A DNA stretch of 47,764 nt. It comes from JAMOAW01 sp039908535. GTDB lineage: Bacteria; Pseudomonadota; Magnetococcia; Magnetococcales; JADFZT01. The stretch covers positions 1 through 47,764 of the forward strand of contig JAMOAW010000010.1 in assembly GCA_039908535.1 (NCBI GenBank), given 5' to 3'. Of the stretch, positions 30,939 to 38,331 are shown in pieces; position 1 is the stretch's first letter, and every line of letters begins with the position of its first letter. The notes beneath the pieces were generated by a model, which was not told the DNA's origin, did not search any database, and was given only the letters and a program-made list of their open reading frames with translations. Made by a program: the position numbers and the translations under genes.

Positions 30939-32903
30939 TTACCCGACTAACAACCGATTTAGGCGACGAACGAAGGCCGCTGGATCCTCCAACTGCCCCC
31001 CTTCACTCAATAGAGCTTGATCAAATAACAATTGCGAAAGCTCCTCAACCCGGTTTTGATCCTTTTCATTGTTCAATCTCATCACCAAAGGATGGGTGGG
31101 ATTGAGTTCTAAAGTGCGTTTGGAGGTGGGAACTTCTTGACCAGCTTCTTTGAGTAATTTTTCCAAAGAGGCACTCATGTCATACTCGCCTGAGACCAAA
31201 CAGGAGGGGGAATCGGTGAGGCGGTGGCTGATCCGCACCTCTTTCACGGTATCGCCCAACACTTTTTTGACCTGATCAAGAAGAGTTTTAAAGGTATCTT
31301 CGCTCTTTTTGCGCTCTTCTTTGTCAGCCTCGTCCTCCAATTTGCCGAGATCCAACTCTCCTTTACCGACAGCTTGTAGGGTCTTTCCTTCGAATTCAGT
31401 TAGATGGGTGGTCAGCCATTCGTCGATGCGGTCCGACAACAGCAGCACCTCAATCCCTTTTTTGCGGAAGATCTCCAGATGTGGGCTGCTTTTGGCCGCA
31501 GCATGGGTCTCCCCAGTGACAAAATAGATTTTCTCTTGGTCTGTTTTCATGCGGACAATGTAATCAGCCAACGAAACGGTTTGTTCGGCATGATCGGTAT
31601 GGGTGCTGGCAAAACGCAAAAGCTTAGCCAACCGCTCTTTATTGGCATAATCCTCGACCAAGCCTTCTTTGAGGACCACGCCAAAGGTTTTCCAGAAGGT
31701 GGCATATTTATCGGGTTCCTCTTGGATCATTTGCTCAAGAGTGGAAAAAATTTTGTTGATACATCCTTTGCGTAGAGCTTCGACGGCCTTATTTTTTTGC
31801 AGGATTTCTCGAGAGATATTCAGTGGCAGATCGGCGGAATCGACCACACCACGCACAAAACGCAAATAGCGGGGCAAGATTTCCTCGGCACCTTCCATGA
31901 TAAAGACCCGCCGAACATACAGTTTGACTCCATGTTTACGCTCCCGATCCCACATGTTAAAGGGGGCTTTTTTGGGAATGTAGAGCAAGAGGGTGTATTC
32001 ATATTTACCCTCTAGATGGACATGTAAATAGGTGAGGGGATCCTCAAAATCGTGTCCAACGTGTTTATAAAATTCTGTGTACTCTTCTTCAGTGATTTCG
32101 CTTTTTGGACGAGTCCACAAAGCTGAAGCGCGGTTGACTTTTTCCCATTCAGGTGTTTTTGTTGGAGTTGGCTCTTTGTTTTCTTTTGTTTTTTCTTCTC
32201 CATCGACTTCCACCTCGATTTCGTCATCGTCTCCAGGGTCTGGGCCACCCATATCTTGTTTTTCCATGAGGATGGGAAAGGAGACATGGTCGGAGAATTT
32301 GCGAATGATGGAACGCAGACGCCAACCATCAAGAAAATCGTTTTCGCCTTTGCGCAGATGGAGGGTGACATCGGTTCCTCTAGTTGTTTTTTCGATGGTT
32401 TCTAGGAGATATTCCCCATCGCCAGTCGATTCCCACCGCACCCCTTCAGCTGCATTTAATCCAGCGCGCCGGGTCGTTAGAGTCACTTTATCGGCGACGA
32501 TAAACGAGGAGTAGAAACCCACACCAAATTGACCAATCAGGTTGGCATCCTTGACTTGGTCGCCAGAGAGGGCATCCATAAATTCGCGGGTGCCGGATTT
32601 GGCGATGGTGCCGATATTATTGATCACTTCATCGCGGCTCATACCAATTCCGTTATCGGAGATGGTGAGCGTGCGGGCCTCTTTGTCAAAGGTGATGCGC
32701 ATTTCTAGGTTGGTTTGTCCTTCATTGAGGGCATCGTTGGACAATGCTTCGAAGCGCAATTTATCCATGGCATCAGAGGCATTGGAGACAAGTTCCCGAA
32801 GGAAAATCTCCTTATTGCTGTACAGAGAATGGATCATGAGATCCAAAAGTTTCTTTACTTCGGTTTGAAATTGTCTTGTTTCTTTTTGACCGGCCTCACT
32901 CAT
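30939..32903 (-). CDS. htpG: Molecular chaperone HtpG (bacterial Hsp90)
   Basis: 654 residues, slightly longer than E. coli HtpG. The N-terminal GHKL ATPase domain shows LRELVSNASDAMDKLRFEAL, TISDNGIGMSRDEVINNIGT and GQFGVGFYSSFIVADKV. A charged linker (about 222-262, rich in D, E, K) is more like the eukaryotic type than in E. coli HtpG. The middle domain has YIPKKAPFNMWDRE and VRGVVDSADLPLNISRE, and the C-terminal dimerisation domain ends LVMRLNNEKDQNRVEELSQL. It assists folding of client proteins in the cytoplasm using ATP. I took the ATG at 32903, which begins MSEAGQKETRQFQTEV, the normal family start; an upstream ATG adds 18 residues. Confidence 0.95.
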   Translation of the reverse strand: MSEAGQKETRQFQTEVKKLLDLMIHSLYSNKEIFLRELVSNASDAMDKLRFEALSNDALNEGQTNLEMRITFDKEARTLTISDNGIGMSRDEVINNIGTIAKSGTREFMDALSGDQVKDANLIGQFGVGFYSSFIVADKVTLTTRRAGLNAAEGVRWESTGDGEYLLETIEKTTRGTDVTLHLRKGENDFLDGWRLRSIIRKFSDHVSFPILMEKQDMGGPDPGDDDEIEVEVDGEEKTKENKEPTPTKTPEWEKVNRASALWTRPKSEITEEEYTEFYKHVGHDFEDPLTYLHVHLEGKYEYTLLLYIPKKAPFNMWDRERKHGVKLYVRRVFIMEGAEEILPRYLRFVRGVVDSADLPLNISREILQKNKAVEALRKGCINKIFSTLEQMIQEEPDKYATFWKTFGVVLKEGLVEDYANKERLAKLLRFASTHTDHAEQTVSLADYIVRMKTDQEKIYFVTGETHAAAKSSPHLEIFRKKGIEVLLLSDRIDEWLTTHLTEFEGKTLQAVGKGELDLGKLEDEADKEERKKSEDTFKTLLDQVKKVLGDTVKEVRISHRLTDSPSCLVSGEYDMSASLEKLLKEAGQEVPTSKRTLELNPTHPLVMRLNNEKDQNRVEELSQLLFDQALLSEGGQLEDPAAFVRRLNRLLVG

Positions 32904-33035
32904 TTCCAGCTCCAGTTTTTTGATCGTTTGAAAGGTATGCGTCAATTTTATAGGCAATATTGTCTTATATAAGAACGTTTATGATCATTTCAAGCGGGAG
33001 TGGGAGAAAAAATGATTTTTTTGTGTGATTTGAGA

Positions 33036-33118
33036 ACATAGTGCCCTGCGGGCAAAAAATTAAAAAAAAAGGTGGGGGGAATTGGGGGCGGTTCTCCGCC
33101 CCCCCAAGGTCTTGATAT
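33036..33118 (-). repeat. Type A repeat, terminal palindrome plus module 1, reverse
   Basis: GCCCTGCGGGC, then GGTGGGGGGAATTGGGGGCGG and CTCCGCCCCCC, ending CTTGATATGAAC. Module 2 is absent here, but a separate module 2 unit follows at once. Confidence 0.8.
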
Positions 33119-33120
33119 GA

Positions 33121-33196
33121 ACAGGATGCCCTGCGGGCAAAAAAGTCAAAATCAAAACCCTGGGGGATGAATCCCCCAGACCCCCTCTTTTTTTAA
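33121..33196 (-). repeat. Type A repeat, terminal palindrome plus module 2, reverse
   Basis: GCCCTGCGGGC, then CTGGGGGATGAATCCCCCAG and a T-tract. Together with the preceding copy it shows the terminal palindrome fused to either module. Confidence 0.8.
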
Positions 33197-33210
33197 GACT
33201 TAAAACAAAA

Positions 33211-33256
33211 ATGGCAAGAGCTTGGGGGCGATTCTCCAACCCTAAGCTCTTGCCAT
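33211..33256 (-). terminator. Bidirectional intrinsic terminator downstream of tRNA-Leu(CAA)
   Basis: Stem ATGGCAAGAGCTT-GGG paired with CCC-AAGCTCTTGCCAT around a 13-base loop. On the minus strand it is followed by TTTTTGTTTTAAG and on the plus strand by CTGAGTTTTT. It lies about 40 bases beyond the 3' end of the tRNA. Confidence 0.85.
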
Positions 33257-33294
33257 CTGAGTTTTTATGATTTTTTTTTGATAGACTAAAGGAA

Positions 33295-33381
33295 TGGTGC
33301 CGGGGGCCGGAGTCGAACCGGCATGAAGTCGCCTTCGCCAGATTTTGAGTCTGGTGCGTCTACCAGTTTCGCCACCTCGGC
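33295..33381 (-). tRNA. tRNA-Leu, anticodon CAA
   Basis: 87 bases including an encoded CCA. Minus strand starts GCCGAGGTGGCGAAACTGGT (acceptor and D arm) and has the anticodon loop CTCAAAA. A long variable arm of the class II type follows, then the T-arm GGTTCGACTCC. The acceptor stem pairs GCCGAGG with CCCCGGC, leaving one A-C mismatch at the fifth pair. The long variable arm and the CAA anticodon identify tRNA-Leu reading UUG. Confidence 0.95.
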
Positions 33382-33390
33382 ACTATGGAT

Positions 33391-33419
33391 ACCTTAGCAA
33401 AATACCAAGTGGACGTCAA
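33391..33419 (-). promoter_or_regulatory. Promoter of tRNA-Leu(CAA)
   Basis: On the minus strand TTGACG (33419-33414) and TAAGGT (33396-33391) are separated by exactly 17 bases and end nine bases before the tRNA. This is a near-consensus sigma-70 layout. Confidence 0.7.
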
Positions 33420-33452
33420 TGGGTGAAACAACGGGGTTCAAATAATTTTTAT

Positions 33453-34643
33453 TTAAGTATCTTCCAAGGCCTGTTCCAGATCATCCAAAATGTCATCAAT
33501 GTCTTCTAAGCCAATGGAGAGTCGGACCAAACCATCGGTGACCCCGGCGGCGCGGCGCTCTTCAGGAGTGAGTCGACCGTGGGTGGTGGTGGCGGGATGG
33601 GTGACAAGGGTTCGCGTATCGCCGAGGTTAGCGGTGATGGTGGCCAGGGTCAAGCCATCGATAAAGCGATGTGCTTGGTTTCGGTCTTCCAATTCCAGGC
33701 AAATCAGCCCACCAAAGCGACGCATTTGGCGCTTGGCCAACTCGTGTTGTGGGTGGTTTGTGAGGCCGGGATAACGGACAGCATGGGCGGTTTTTGGGTG
33801 TTGAGCCAAAAAGGCTACCACTTTTTCAGCGTTGTCGCAGTGGCGATCCATGCGCACGGCCAGGGTCTCCAACCCTTTAAAGAGAACCCAGGCGTTAAAG
33901 GGGGAGAGGGAAGGGCCAGTGTTGCGGATAAAGGGATAGATTTGTTCCATGAGCAATTTTTTTTCTCCGACAATCGCCCCTCCCAACACCCGCCCTTGGC
34001 CGTCTACATATTTAGTGGCCGAATGGACGCAAATATGTGCTCCTAAATCCAATGGGCGTTGCAGGCAGGGGGTGCAAAAGACGTTATCTACCGCCATAAG
34101 GATGTCGTGTGCACGGGCAATTTGGGCAATTTGTTCCAAATCACCCATTTCCAGGGTGGGATTGGCGGGGGTTTCGAGATAAAACATTTTGGTTTCTGGG
34201 GTGATGGCTTGTTGCCATGCGTTTAAGTCGGAGAGGGGGACGCGTGTAACTTGAATACCAAAGCGGGTGAGGATACCTTTAGCGATATTGGAGGTAGAGC
34301 CAAAGACGGCTTGGCTGATGACAATATGGTCTCCTACACTGAGGAGCGATAGAAAAAGAGTGGTAATGGCCGCCATACCGGAAGCGGTTGCCAGGGCCTT
34401 TTCACCGTTTTCCATGGCGGCAAGTCGCTCTTCGAAGGCATTTACGGTGGGATTGGTAAAGCGGCTATAAATATTGCCTTCCTCTTTTTCGGCAAACACC
34501 TGCCAAGCTTGGTTGGCGTTTGCGAAGGTATAGCTGGAGGTTAAAAAAATGGCTGGGCTGTTTTCCCGTTCAGACGTTTGGTGGCGCCCAGTGTGTAAGG
34601 CGAGGGTAGCGGGACCCAAGGGGCGGGAGGATTTTTTTTTCAT
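33453..34643 (-). CDS. metZ: O-succinylhomoserine sulfhydrylase
   Basis: 396 residues, a PLP-dependent Cys/Met-metabolism enzyme. It makes homocysteine from O-succinylhomoserine and sulfide for methionine synthesis. Visible are SSYTFANANQAWQVFAEKEE, YSRFTNPTVNAFEERLAAME, the PLP phosphate region ATASGMAAITTLFLSLL and the Schiff-base lysine in HSATKYVDGQGRVLGG. The C-terminal NLGDTRTLVTHPATTTHGRL substrate loop is also present. Length and the N-terminal GPATLALHTGRHQT point to MetZ rather than MetB or MetC. A clear promoter lies upstream. It stands alone between two tRNA-Leu genes. Confidence 0.9.
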   Translation of the reverse strand: MKKKSSRPLGPATLALHTGRHQTSERENSPAIFLTSSYTFANANQAWQVFAEKEEGNIYSRFTNPTVNAFEERLAAMENGEKALATASGMAAITTLFLSLLSVGDHIVISQAVFGSTSNIAKGILTRFGIQVTRVPLSDLNAWQQAITPETKMFYLETPANPTLEMGDLEQIAQIARAHDILMAVDNVFCTPCLQRPLDLGAHICVHSATKYVDGQGRVLGGAIVGEKKLLMEQIYPFIRNTGPSLSPFNAWVLFKGLETLAVRMDRHCDNAEKVVAFLAQHPKTAHAVRYPGLTNHPQHELAKRQMRRFGGLICLELEDRNQAHRFIDGLTLATITANLGDTRTLVTHPATTTHGRLTPEERRAAGVTDGLVRLSIGLEDIDDILDDLEQALEDT

Positions 34644-34703
34644 GCCGATCTCATTATTATTGGAGTGATGGATTTTTTTCGGAGCTTGTGAATAGCTTCT
34701 CTA

Positions 34704-34732
34704 TTAATAGAATCGATTAGAAGTTTCGTCAA
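34704..34732 (-). promoter_or_regulatory. metZ promoter
   Basis: On the minus strand TTGACG (34732-34727) and TATTAA (34709-34704) have a 17-base spacer. They lie about 60 bases before the metZ start. I looked in the leader for a SAM-II-like riboswitch and see no convincing fold. Confidence 0.65.
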
Positions 34733-34747
34733 TAGTATCATAAAAGG

Positions 34748-34777
34748 TTGACGAACGGTTCAGACGATGGTTAGATA
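34748..34777 (+). promoter_or_regulatory. Promoter of tRNA-Leu(UAA)
   Basis: TTGACG at 34748-34753 and TAGATA at 34772-34777 with an 18-base spacer, ending 11 bases before the tRNA. It lies back to back with the metZ promoter. Confidence 0.7.
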
Positions 34778-34788
34778 TAGAACAAAAG

Positions 34789-34874
34789 GCCCAAGTGGCG
34801 GAAAGGTAGACGCTACGGACTTAAAATCCGTTGACCTCACGGTCGTGTGGGTTCGATTCCCACCTTGGGTACCA
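34789..34874 (+). tRNA. tRNA-Leu, anticodon UAA
   Basis: 86 bases with encoded CCA. It begins GCCCAAGTGGCGGAAAGGT, has the anticodon loop CTTAAAA, a long variable arm, the T-arm GGGTTCGATTCCC and the 3' acceptor CTTGGGTACCA. It reads UUA. A type A repeat starts about ten bases after the CCA end and probably terminates it. Confidence 0.95.
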
Positions 34875-34884
34875 TTTATTTAAA

Positions 34885-35038
34885 TGTATCGGAAAAATAA
34901 AAATCAAGACCTTGGGGGGCGGAGAACCGCCCCCCAATCCCCCCCACCCTTTTCTTTTAATTTTAAAAAAAAGAGGGGGTCTGGGGGATTCATCCCCCAG
35001 GGTTTGGCCTTTGATTTTTTTTGCCCGCAAGGGCATCC
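34885..35038 (+). repeat. Type A repeat, full forward copy beside tRNA-Leu(UAA)
   Basis: Nearly consensus copy: TGTATCGGAAAAATAAAAATC, GGGGGGCGGAGAACCGCCCCCC, spacer, CTGGGGGATTCATCCCCCAG and GCCCGCAAGGGC. It fills the gap between the tRNA and the convergent usp gene. Confidence 0.9.
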
Positions 35039-35051
35039 AATCTGAACCCGT

Positions 35052-35900
35052 TTACTTGACAATGAGTACCGGACAAAAAACTTTTCCTAACAAACGTTCC
35101 ATGACGCTTCCGATAAATACCCGCTCCAGCCCGGTGCGACCATGGCTGCCGCCGACCACCAAGCCTGCTCCACTTGTGTGAACATCTTCGGCAATGGCAT
35201 CTGCTGGTGAGTCTCCTTCCACCACTTCACCTTGTGCGATGACTCCGGCTTGGTTGGCATGGGCAACGGCCCGTTCTACGGCGATGCGCGCCCTTTCAAA
35301 ATGGGGGGCATGGCTTTTGTCTTCAACGACTGAAATCACCCGCAACGGCACACTAGCCTCTTTGGCAAGGAGGGTCGCCTCAATACAGGCACGGTCACTG
35401 AAACTAGAACCGTCAGTCGGGAGCAAAATAGAAGTGGTCCAAAAAGATCCGCCCGACTTGGGGACCACCAGGACCATACGAGGGGATTGAGCCACAACAC
35501 GCGCTGTGGTATCCCCAAGCATCATGCGCGCTAAGCCTCGACGTCCCCGGCGGCCCATGATCACCACATCGGCATCAATTTCGATCGCTGCATGGATAAT
35601 TTCTTGATGTGGATGTTCTCCCTTTCTGATCATTTGCGCGCAAGATACACCTTGTTGACCCAACCGATTTTGTACGTCATGTAGGGCCTCTTGGGCTTTT
35701 TCTTCTTGTTGTTGCAATAGATTTGATCCAAGTGGTAAAGGGTCTAATAATATCGCCTGCATGGCCGTTACGTGTCCCCCAAAACGGTTGACCATCTGGG
35801 CCGTCAATGTCTCGGCTCCATTGGCAAATGCGGAACCATCTGTTGCCAATAAAATATTTTTAAAATGGCCATTGGATAACGGCTTTTGTACCACGTTCAT
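35052..35900 (-). CDS. Tandem universal stress protein (two UspA domains)
   Basis: 282 residues with two UspA folds. Domain 1 is about 13-140 (HFKNILLATDGSAFANGAET, ending IDADVVIMGRRGRRGLARMM). Domain 2 is about 155-282 (TSILLPTDGSSFSDRACIEA, ending GLVVGGSHGRTGLERVFIGS). Both carry the G-x2-G-x9-G-(S/T) type ATP-binding loop (GRRGRRGLARMMLGDT and GSHGRTGLERVFIGSV). Such proteins act in the cytoplasm under starvation, oxidative or respiratory stress; the precise target is unknown. The ATG has AAAGGAG eight bases upstream. An array of six phased 11-bp repeats lies about 100 bases upstream and may control it. Confidence 0.9.
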   Translation of the reverse strand: MNVVQKPLSNGHFKNILLATDGSAFANGAETLTAQMVNRFGGHVTAMQAILLDPLPLGSNLLQQQEEKAQEALHDVQNRLGQQGVSCAQMIRKGEHPHQEIIHAAIEIDADVVIMGRRGRRGLARMMLGDTTARVVAQSPRMVLVVPKSGGSFWTTSILLPTDGSSFSDRACIEATLLAKEASVPLRVISVVEDKSHAPHFERARIAVERAVAHANQAGVIAQGEVVEGDSPADAIAEDVHTSGAGLVVGGSHGRTGLERVFIGSVMERLLGKVFCPVLIVK

Positions 35901-35999
35901 CTTGTTCTCCTTTGTTTTTTTTACAGATTAATTTTAATAAAATAGGATACAATTCTTCTATGTATCGCGGTTGTGTTTCTATAATGCTAACGAATGTTA

Positions 36000-36063
36000 T
36001 GTTAAGAGAATGTTAAGTAAATGTTAAGAATAGGTTAAATCAACGTTAGTTACAGGTTAAATC
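36000..36063. promoter_or_regulatory. Phased array of six 11-bp direct repeats (TTAA every 11 bp)
   Basis: The core TTAA (TTAG in unit 5) occurs at 36002, 36013, 36024, 36035, 36046 and 36057, exactly 11 bp apart. The fuller unit is TGTTAAG or GGTTAAA plus four AT-rich bases. Eleven-bp direct repeats with a 7-bp core are the layout used by PhoB/OmpR-family response regulators. TTAA-N7-TTAA is also the CtrA layout. The array lies between usp (minus) and the hypothetical gene at 36337 (plus), about 100 bp from the usp start. The rest of 35901-36000 is AT-rich. Which regulator binds is inference. Confidence 0.65.
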
Positions 36064-36148
36064 TAAAAAAAAATAAATTTACTCTGCAGAAGAGAAATGT
36101 TTGGTTCCTACTACGCTGTCCCTGAATTTTAAAAAAAAAAAAGAGGGT

Positions 36149-36262
36149 GATGGGGATCCGTTCGTATCTTTTATTCAGGAACTCTTCCAGGATTTTGTTT
36201 GTCATTTTTGTCCAAAGGATATCTTTCGATTTTTTTCTATTTTTTTATCGTCAAATAAGAAA
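36149..36262 (+). pseudogene. Possible N-terminal fragment of an Rpn/DUF4351-type nuclease-transposase protein
   Basis: One frame reads DPFVSFIQELFQDFVCHFCP, followed by KDIFRFFSIF. This resembles the N-terminal helix of the Rpn/PD-(D/E)XK transposase-like family (a D-P/S-x-K-...-ELFxDFxxFFxP pattern). There is no start codon of its own, and nothing of the nuclease domain follows. The match is short and may be chance. Confidence 0.25.
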
Positions 36263-36336
36263 AAATCTTATAGAATACTATATCAACTGGATACTTTTCT
36301 ATGATAACCCATGCAGGATCAGTCAGGGAAAATTGG

Positions 36337-36924
36337 ATGTTACAATTATTACTTCCTTATGCTATATCGACGGCGATAGGTTCGTTTTTAGGTGATAAAT
36401 TGGCCTCTGCAACCCATGCGGCTCAAGACCGAAAAAAAACTTTTGCCAAGGCTATACGCTCTCCAGCCGATATTTCGGTGCAAGTGGCACGTGATTATAT
36501 CGTCCAAGAAGATGAAATTCTTTTAGCCACCGAAGAGATTCCTTTGGACAATCGATTTGGCAGCCGGGTTTTGGTCAGCGAACACGAATTGACTCGTACC
36601 GCGAGTATCTCCTTGGAGATCGATCATAAGCGGGAAATGGGGGCCTCTGTAAAAGCCAGTCTGTGGAAATCGTTTGAATCGCAAGCCTCGGGTGAGTTGG
36701 CCAAAAGCATGGGGATAGATTTATCCAGCCAGATTACCCGGCGGGTGAGCCTGCGTTTTGAAACACTCCCCGGTAAACGGGTCAACTATCGGGTGAATTG
36801 GAAACAAGAGTCGCGACGGGGGATCTTGGAGGTGAAAATTGGCCATAATAGGCGCATCTGGCGGTTGCCCTATTTTATGACCTATGGTCTATACCATACG
36901 GTGGAAAGTTTAGACCTCTCTTAG
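36337..36924 (+). CDS. Hypothetical protein with hydrophobic N-terminus
   Basis: About 195 residues from the ATG at 36337, which has AGGGAA eight bases upstream; an ATG at 36301 adds 12 residues without a ribosome binding site. The N-terminus is a glycine/alanine-type hydrophobic helix (LQLLLPYAISTAIGSFLGDK) and may insert in a membrane. The remainder is beta-rich and polar (ASISLEIDHKREMGASVKAS, ITRRVSLRFETLPGKRVNYR, RRGILEVKIGHNRRIWRLPY). The repeated long strands suggest a beta-barrel or beta-sandwich. I do not recognise a family. It reads away from the 11-bp array and ends exactly where a type A repeat begins. Confidence 0.6.
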   Translation: MLQLLLPYAISTAIGSFLGDKLASATHAAQDRKKTFAKAIRSPADISVQVARDYIVQEDEILLATEEIPLDNRFGSRVLVSEHELTRTASISLEIDHKREMGASVKASLWKSFESQASGELAKSMGIDLSSQITRRVSLRFETLPGKRVNYRVNWKQESRRGILEVKIGHNRRIWRLPYFMTYGLYHTVESLDLS

Positions 36925-37062
36925 AACATAATGCCCTGCGGGCAAAAAAAATCAAAGGCCAAACCCTGGGGGATGAATCCCCCAGACCCCCTCTTTTTTT
37001 TAAGAATTAAAAGAAAAAAGGAGGGATTGGGGGCGGTTCTCCGCCCCCCAAGGTCTTGATAT
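36924..37062 (-). repeat. Type A repeat, full reverse copy abutting a stop codon
   Basis: Starts on the last base of the preceding stop codon (AGAACATAATGCCCTGCGGGC), then CTGGGGGATGAATCCCCCAG, a T-tract, and a module 1 with one arm shortened (TTGGGGGCGGTTCTCCGCCCCCC). Downstream at 37079-37107 is another hairpin (CGTTGGGGGACTCCATTCCCCCAACG) with a different stem, possibly the phaC terminator. The rest of 37108-37197 shows nothing. Confidence 0.85.
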
Positions 37063-37197
37063 AAATATTTTGTGCTAAGCGTTGGGGGACTCCATTCCCC
37101 CAACGAGCGGATTTAGGTCTCGATGTTCTTCCTTTGGGTAAGTGGGGTTCCGGCGGCGGGGCAAAACCCTCTAGCCAAGATTCCCCGTCCTATCGGC

Positions 37198-38262
37198 TTA
37201 TCCTCGAGCCTTAATCCATTCCGCAATACCAGGTGGGATCTCTTTTTGAGCGCGACCACTCACATAAAGGCCAATATGTCCCCCATTAAAGGCCAACTCC
37301 GAATAATCCGTGCTGCTGATCAACGACTTCAATGCCAACGACGAGGCGGGTGGTACCAGATGATCCTTGGTGGCATAGACATTTAAAACCGGCATGGTAA
37401 TGTTTTTGAGGTCTATCTTCTTATCGCCAATGACGATTCCACCATTAACAAAGCCGTTTTTTTGGTAAAAATCTTTGATAAACTGTCGAAAAGCCTCACC
37501 TGCCTGATCTGGGCTATCGGCTACCCATTTTTCCATTCGCAAAAAATTGGCCAATTGGGCGGCATTGGACATGATATCCACCATGCCCATATATTTTTGT
37601 CCGGTTGAAAGAGGTGAACGCATGGAGGCAAAGGTGAGATTTAAAAGATCACCTGGGATGTTCCCCATGCTGTCTACCATTAAATCGACATCCAATTGTT
37701 GCGCCCAACTGCTCAAGAGATTATCCGGTGTCTGAAAATCGACAGGGGTGACCGTTAGAACCAAGTTACGGACCCATTCCGGGTGCATGGAGGCGTAACA
37801 AAGGCTAAAAGAACCCCCTTGGCAAATCCCCAAAACATTAATTCGGTAAAGACTATGCCGTTGACAAATCTCTTTTACCGAACGGTGCACATAGCCATTG
37901 ATATAGTCGTCTAAAGTGAGGTAACGGTCAGCACGGTCTGGGTAGCCCCAGTCGATTAGATAAATATCCATGCCCGCCTCTAAGAGGCGACGAATCAAAG
38001 AGCGATCTTCCTGGAGATCGGCCATGTAGGGACGATTTACCAAAGCATAAACAATCAAAATGGGTACACGATGCACCTGCTCGACCAGAGGCTTAAACCG
38101 GTACAAAACCATTTTATCTTCGCGATAAATCTCTTCACGGTCACTACAACCAACCGTGAGGTTATCCATCTGCCCTAAAACCGGCAATCCGGCGGTCAGC
38201 TTTTCGTTAAATTGGATCACCTCGCGAACAGCTTGCTCAGGTGTAATTGAGAATGGCATCAT
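37198..38262 (-). CDS. phaC: Class III polyhydroxyalkanoate synthase subunit PhaC
   Basis: 354 residues, the expected length for class III PhaC (about 350) rather than class I or II (about 560). Alpha/beta-hydrolase fold with the lipase-like nucleophile box GICQGGS (catalytic Cys near residue 147). The catalytic Asp lies in YATKDHLVPPASS and the His in NGGHIGLYVSG. It polymerises 3-hydroxyacyl-CoA (mainly 3-hydroxybutyryl-CoA) into PHB on the granule surface, and needs PhaE. It follows phaE on the same strand by 69 bases. No anomaly in catalytic residues. Confidence 0.95.
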   Translation of the reverse strand: MMPFSITPEQAVREVIQFNEKLTAGLPVLGQMDNLTVGCSDREEIYREDKMVLYRFKPLVEQVHRVPILIVYALVNRPYMADLQEDRSLIRRLLEAGMDIYLIDWGYPDRADRYLTLDDYINGYVHRSVKEICQRHSLYRINVLGICQGGSFSLCYASMHPEWVRNLVLTVTPVDFQTPDNLLSSWAQQLDVDLMVDSMGNIPGDLLNLTFASMRSPLSTGQKYMGMVDIMSNAAQLANFLRMEKWVADSPDQAGEAFRQFIKDFYQKNGFVNGGIVIGDKKIDLKNITMPVLNVYATKDHLVPPASSLALKSLISSTDYSELAFNGGHIGLYVSGRAQKEIPPGIAEWIKARG

Positions 38263-38331
38263 GGGAATATCTCTCTTTCTTTAGGAAAATCACCTGTGAC
38301 CGTTCCGTTTTGCACCGATCGCTGGTTCATG

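Noticed and set aside
34644..34703. SAM-II-type riboswitch in the metZ leader
   Set aside because: The leader between promoter and start is only about 60 bases and I could not pair it into the known fold.
34821..35036. Open frame spanning the repeat beside tRNA-Leu(UAA), encoding a Pro/Gly-rich peptide
   Set aside because: It is a translation of the type A repeat. The same peptide (KIKGQTLGDESP) appears wherever the repeat occurs, without ribosome binding sites.
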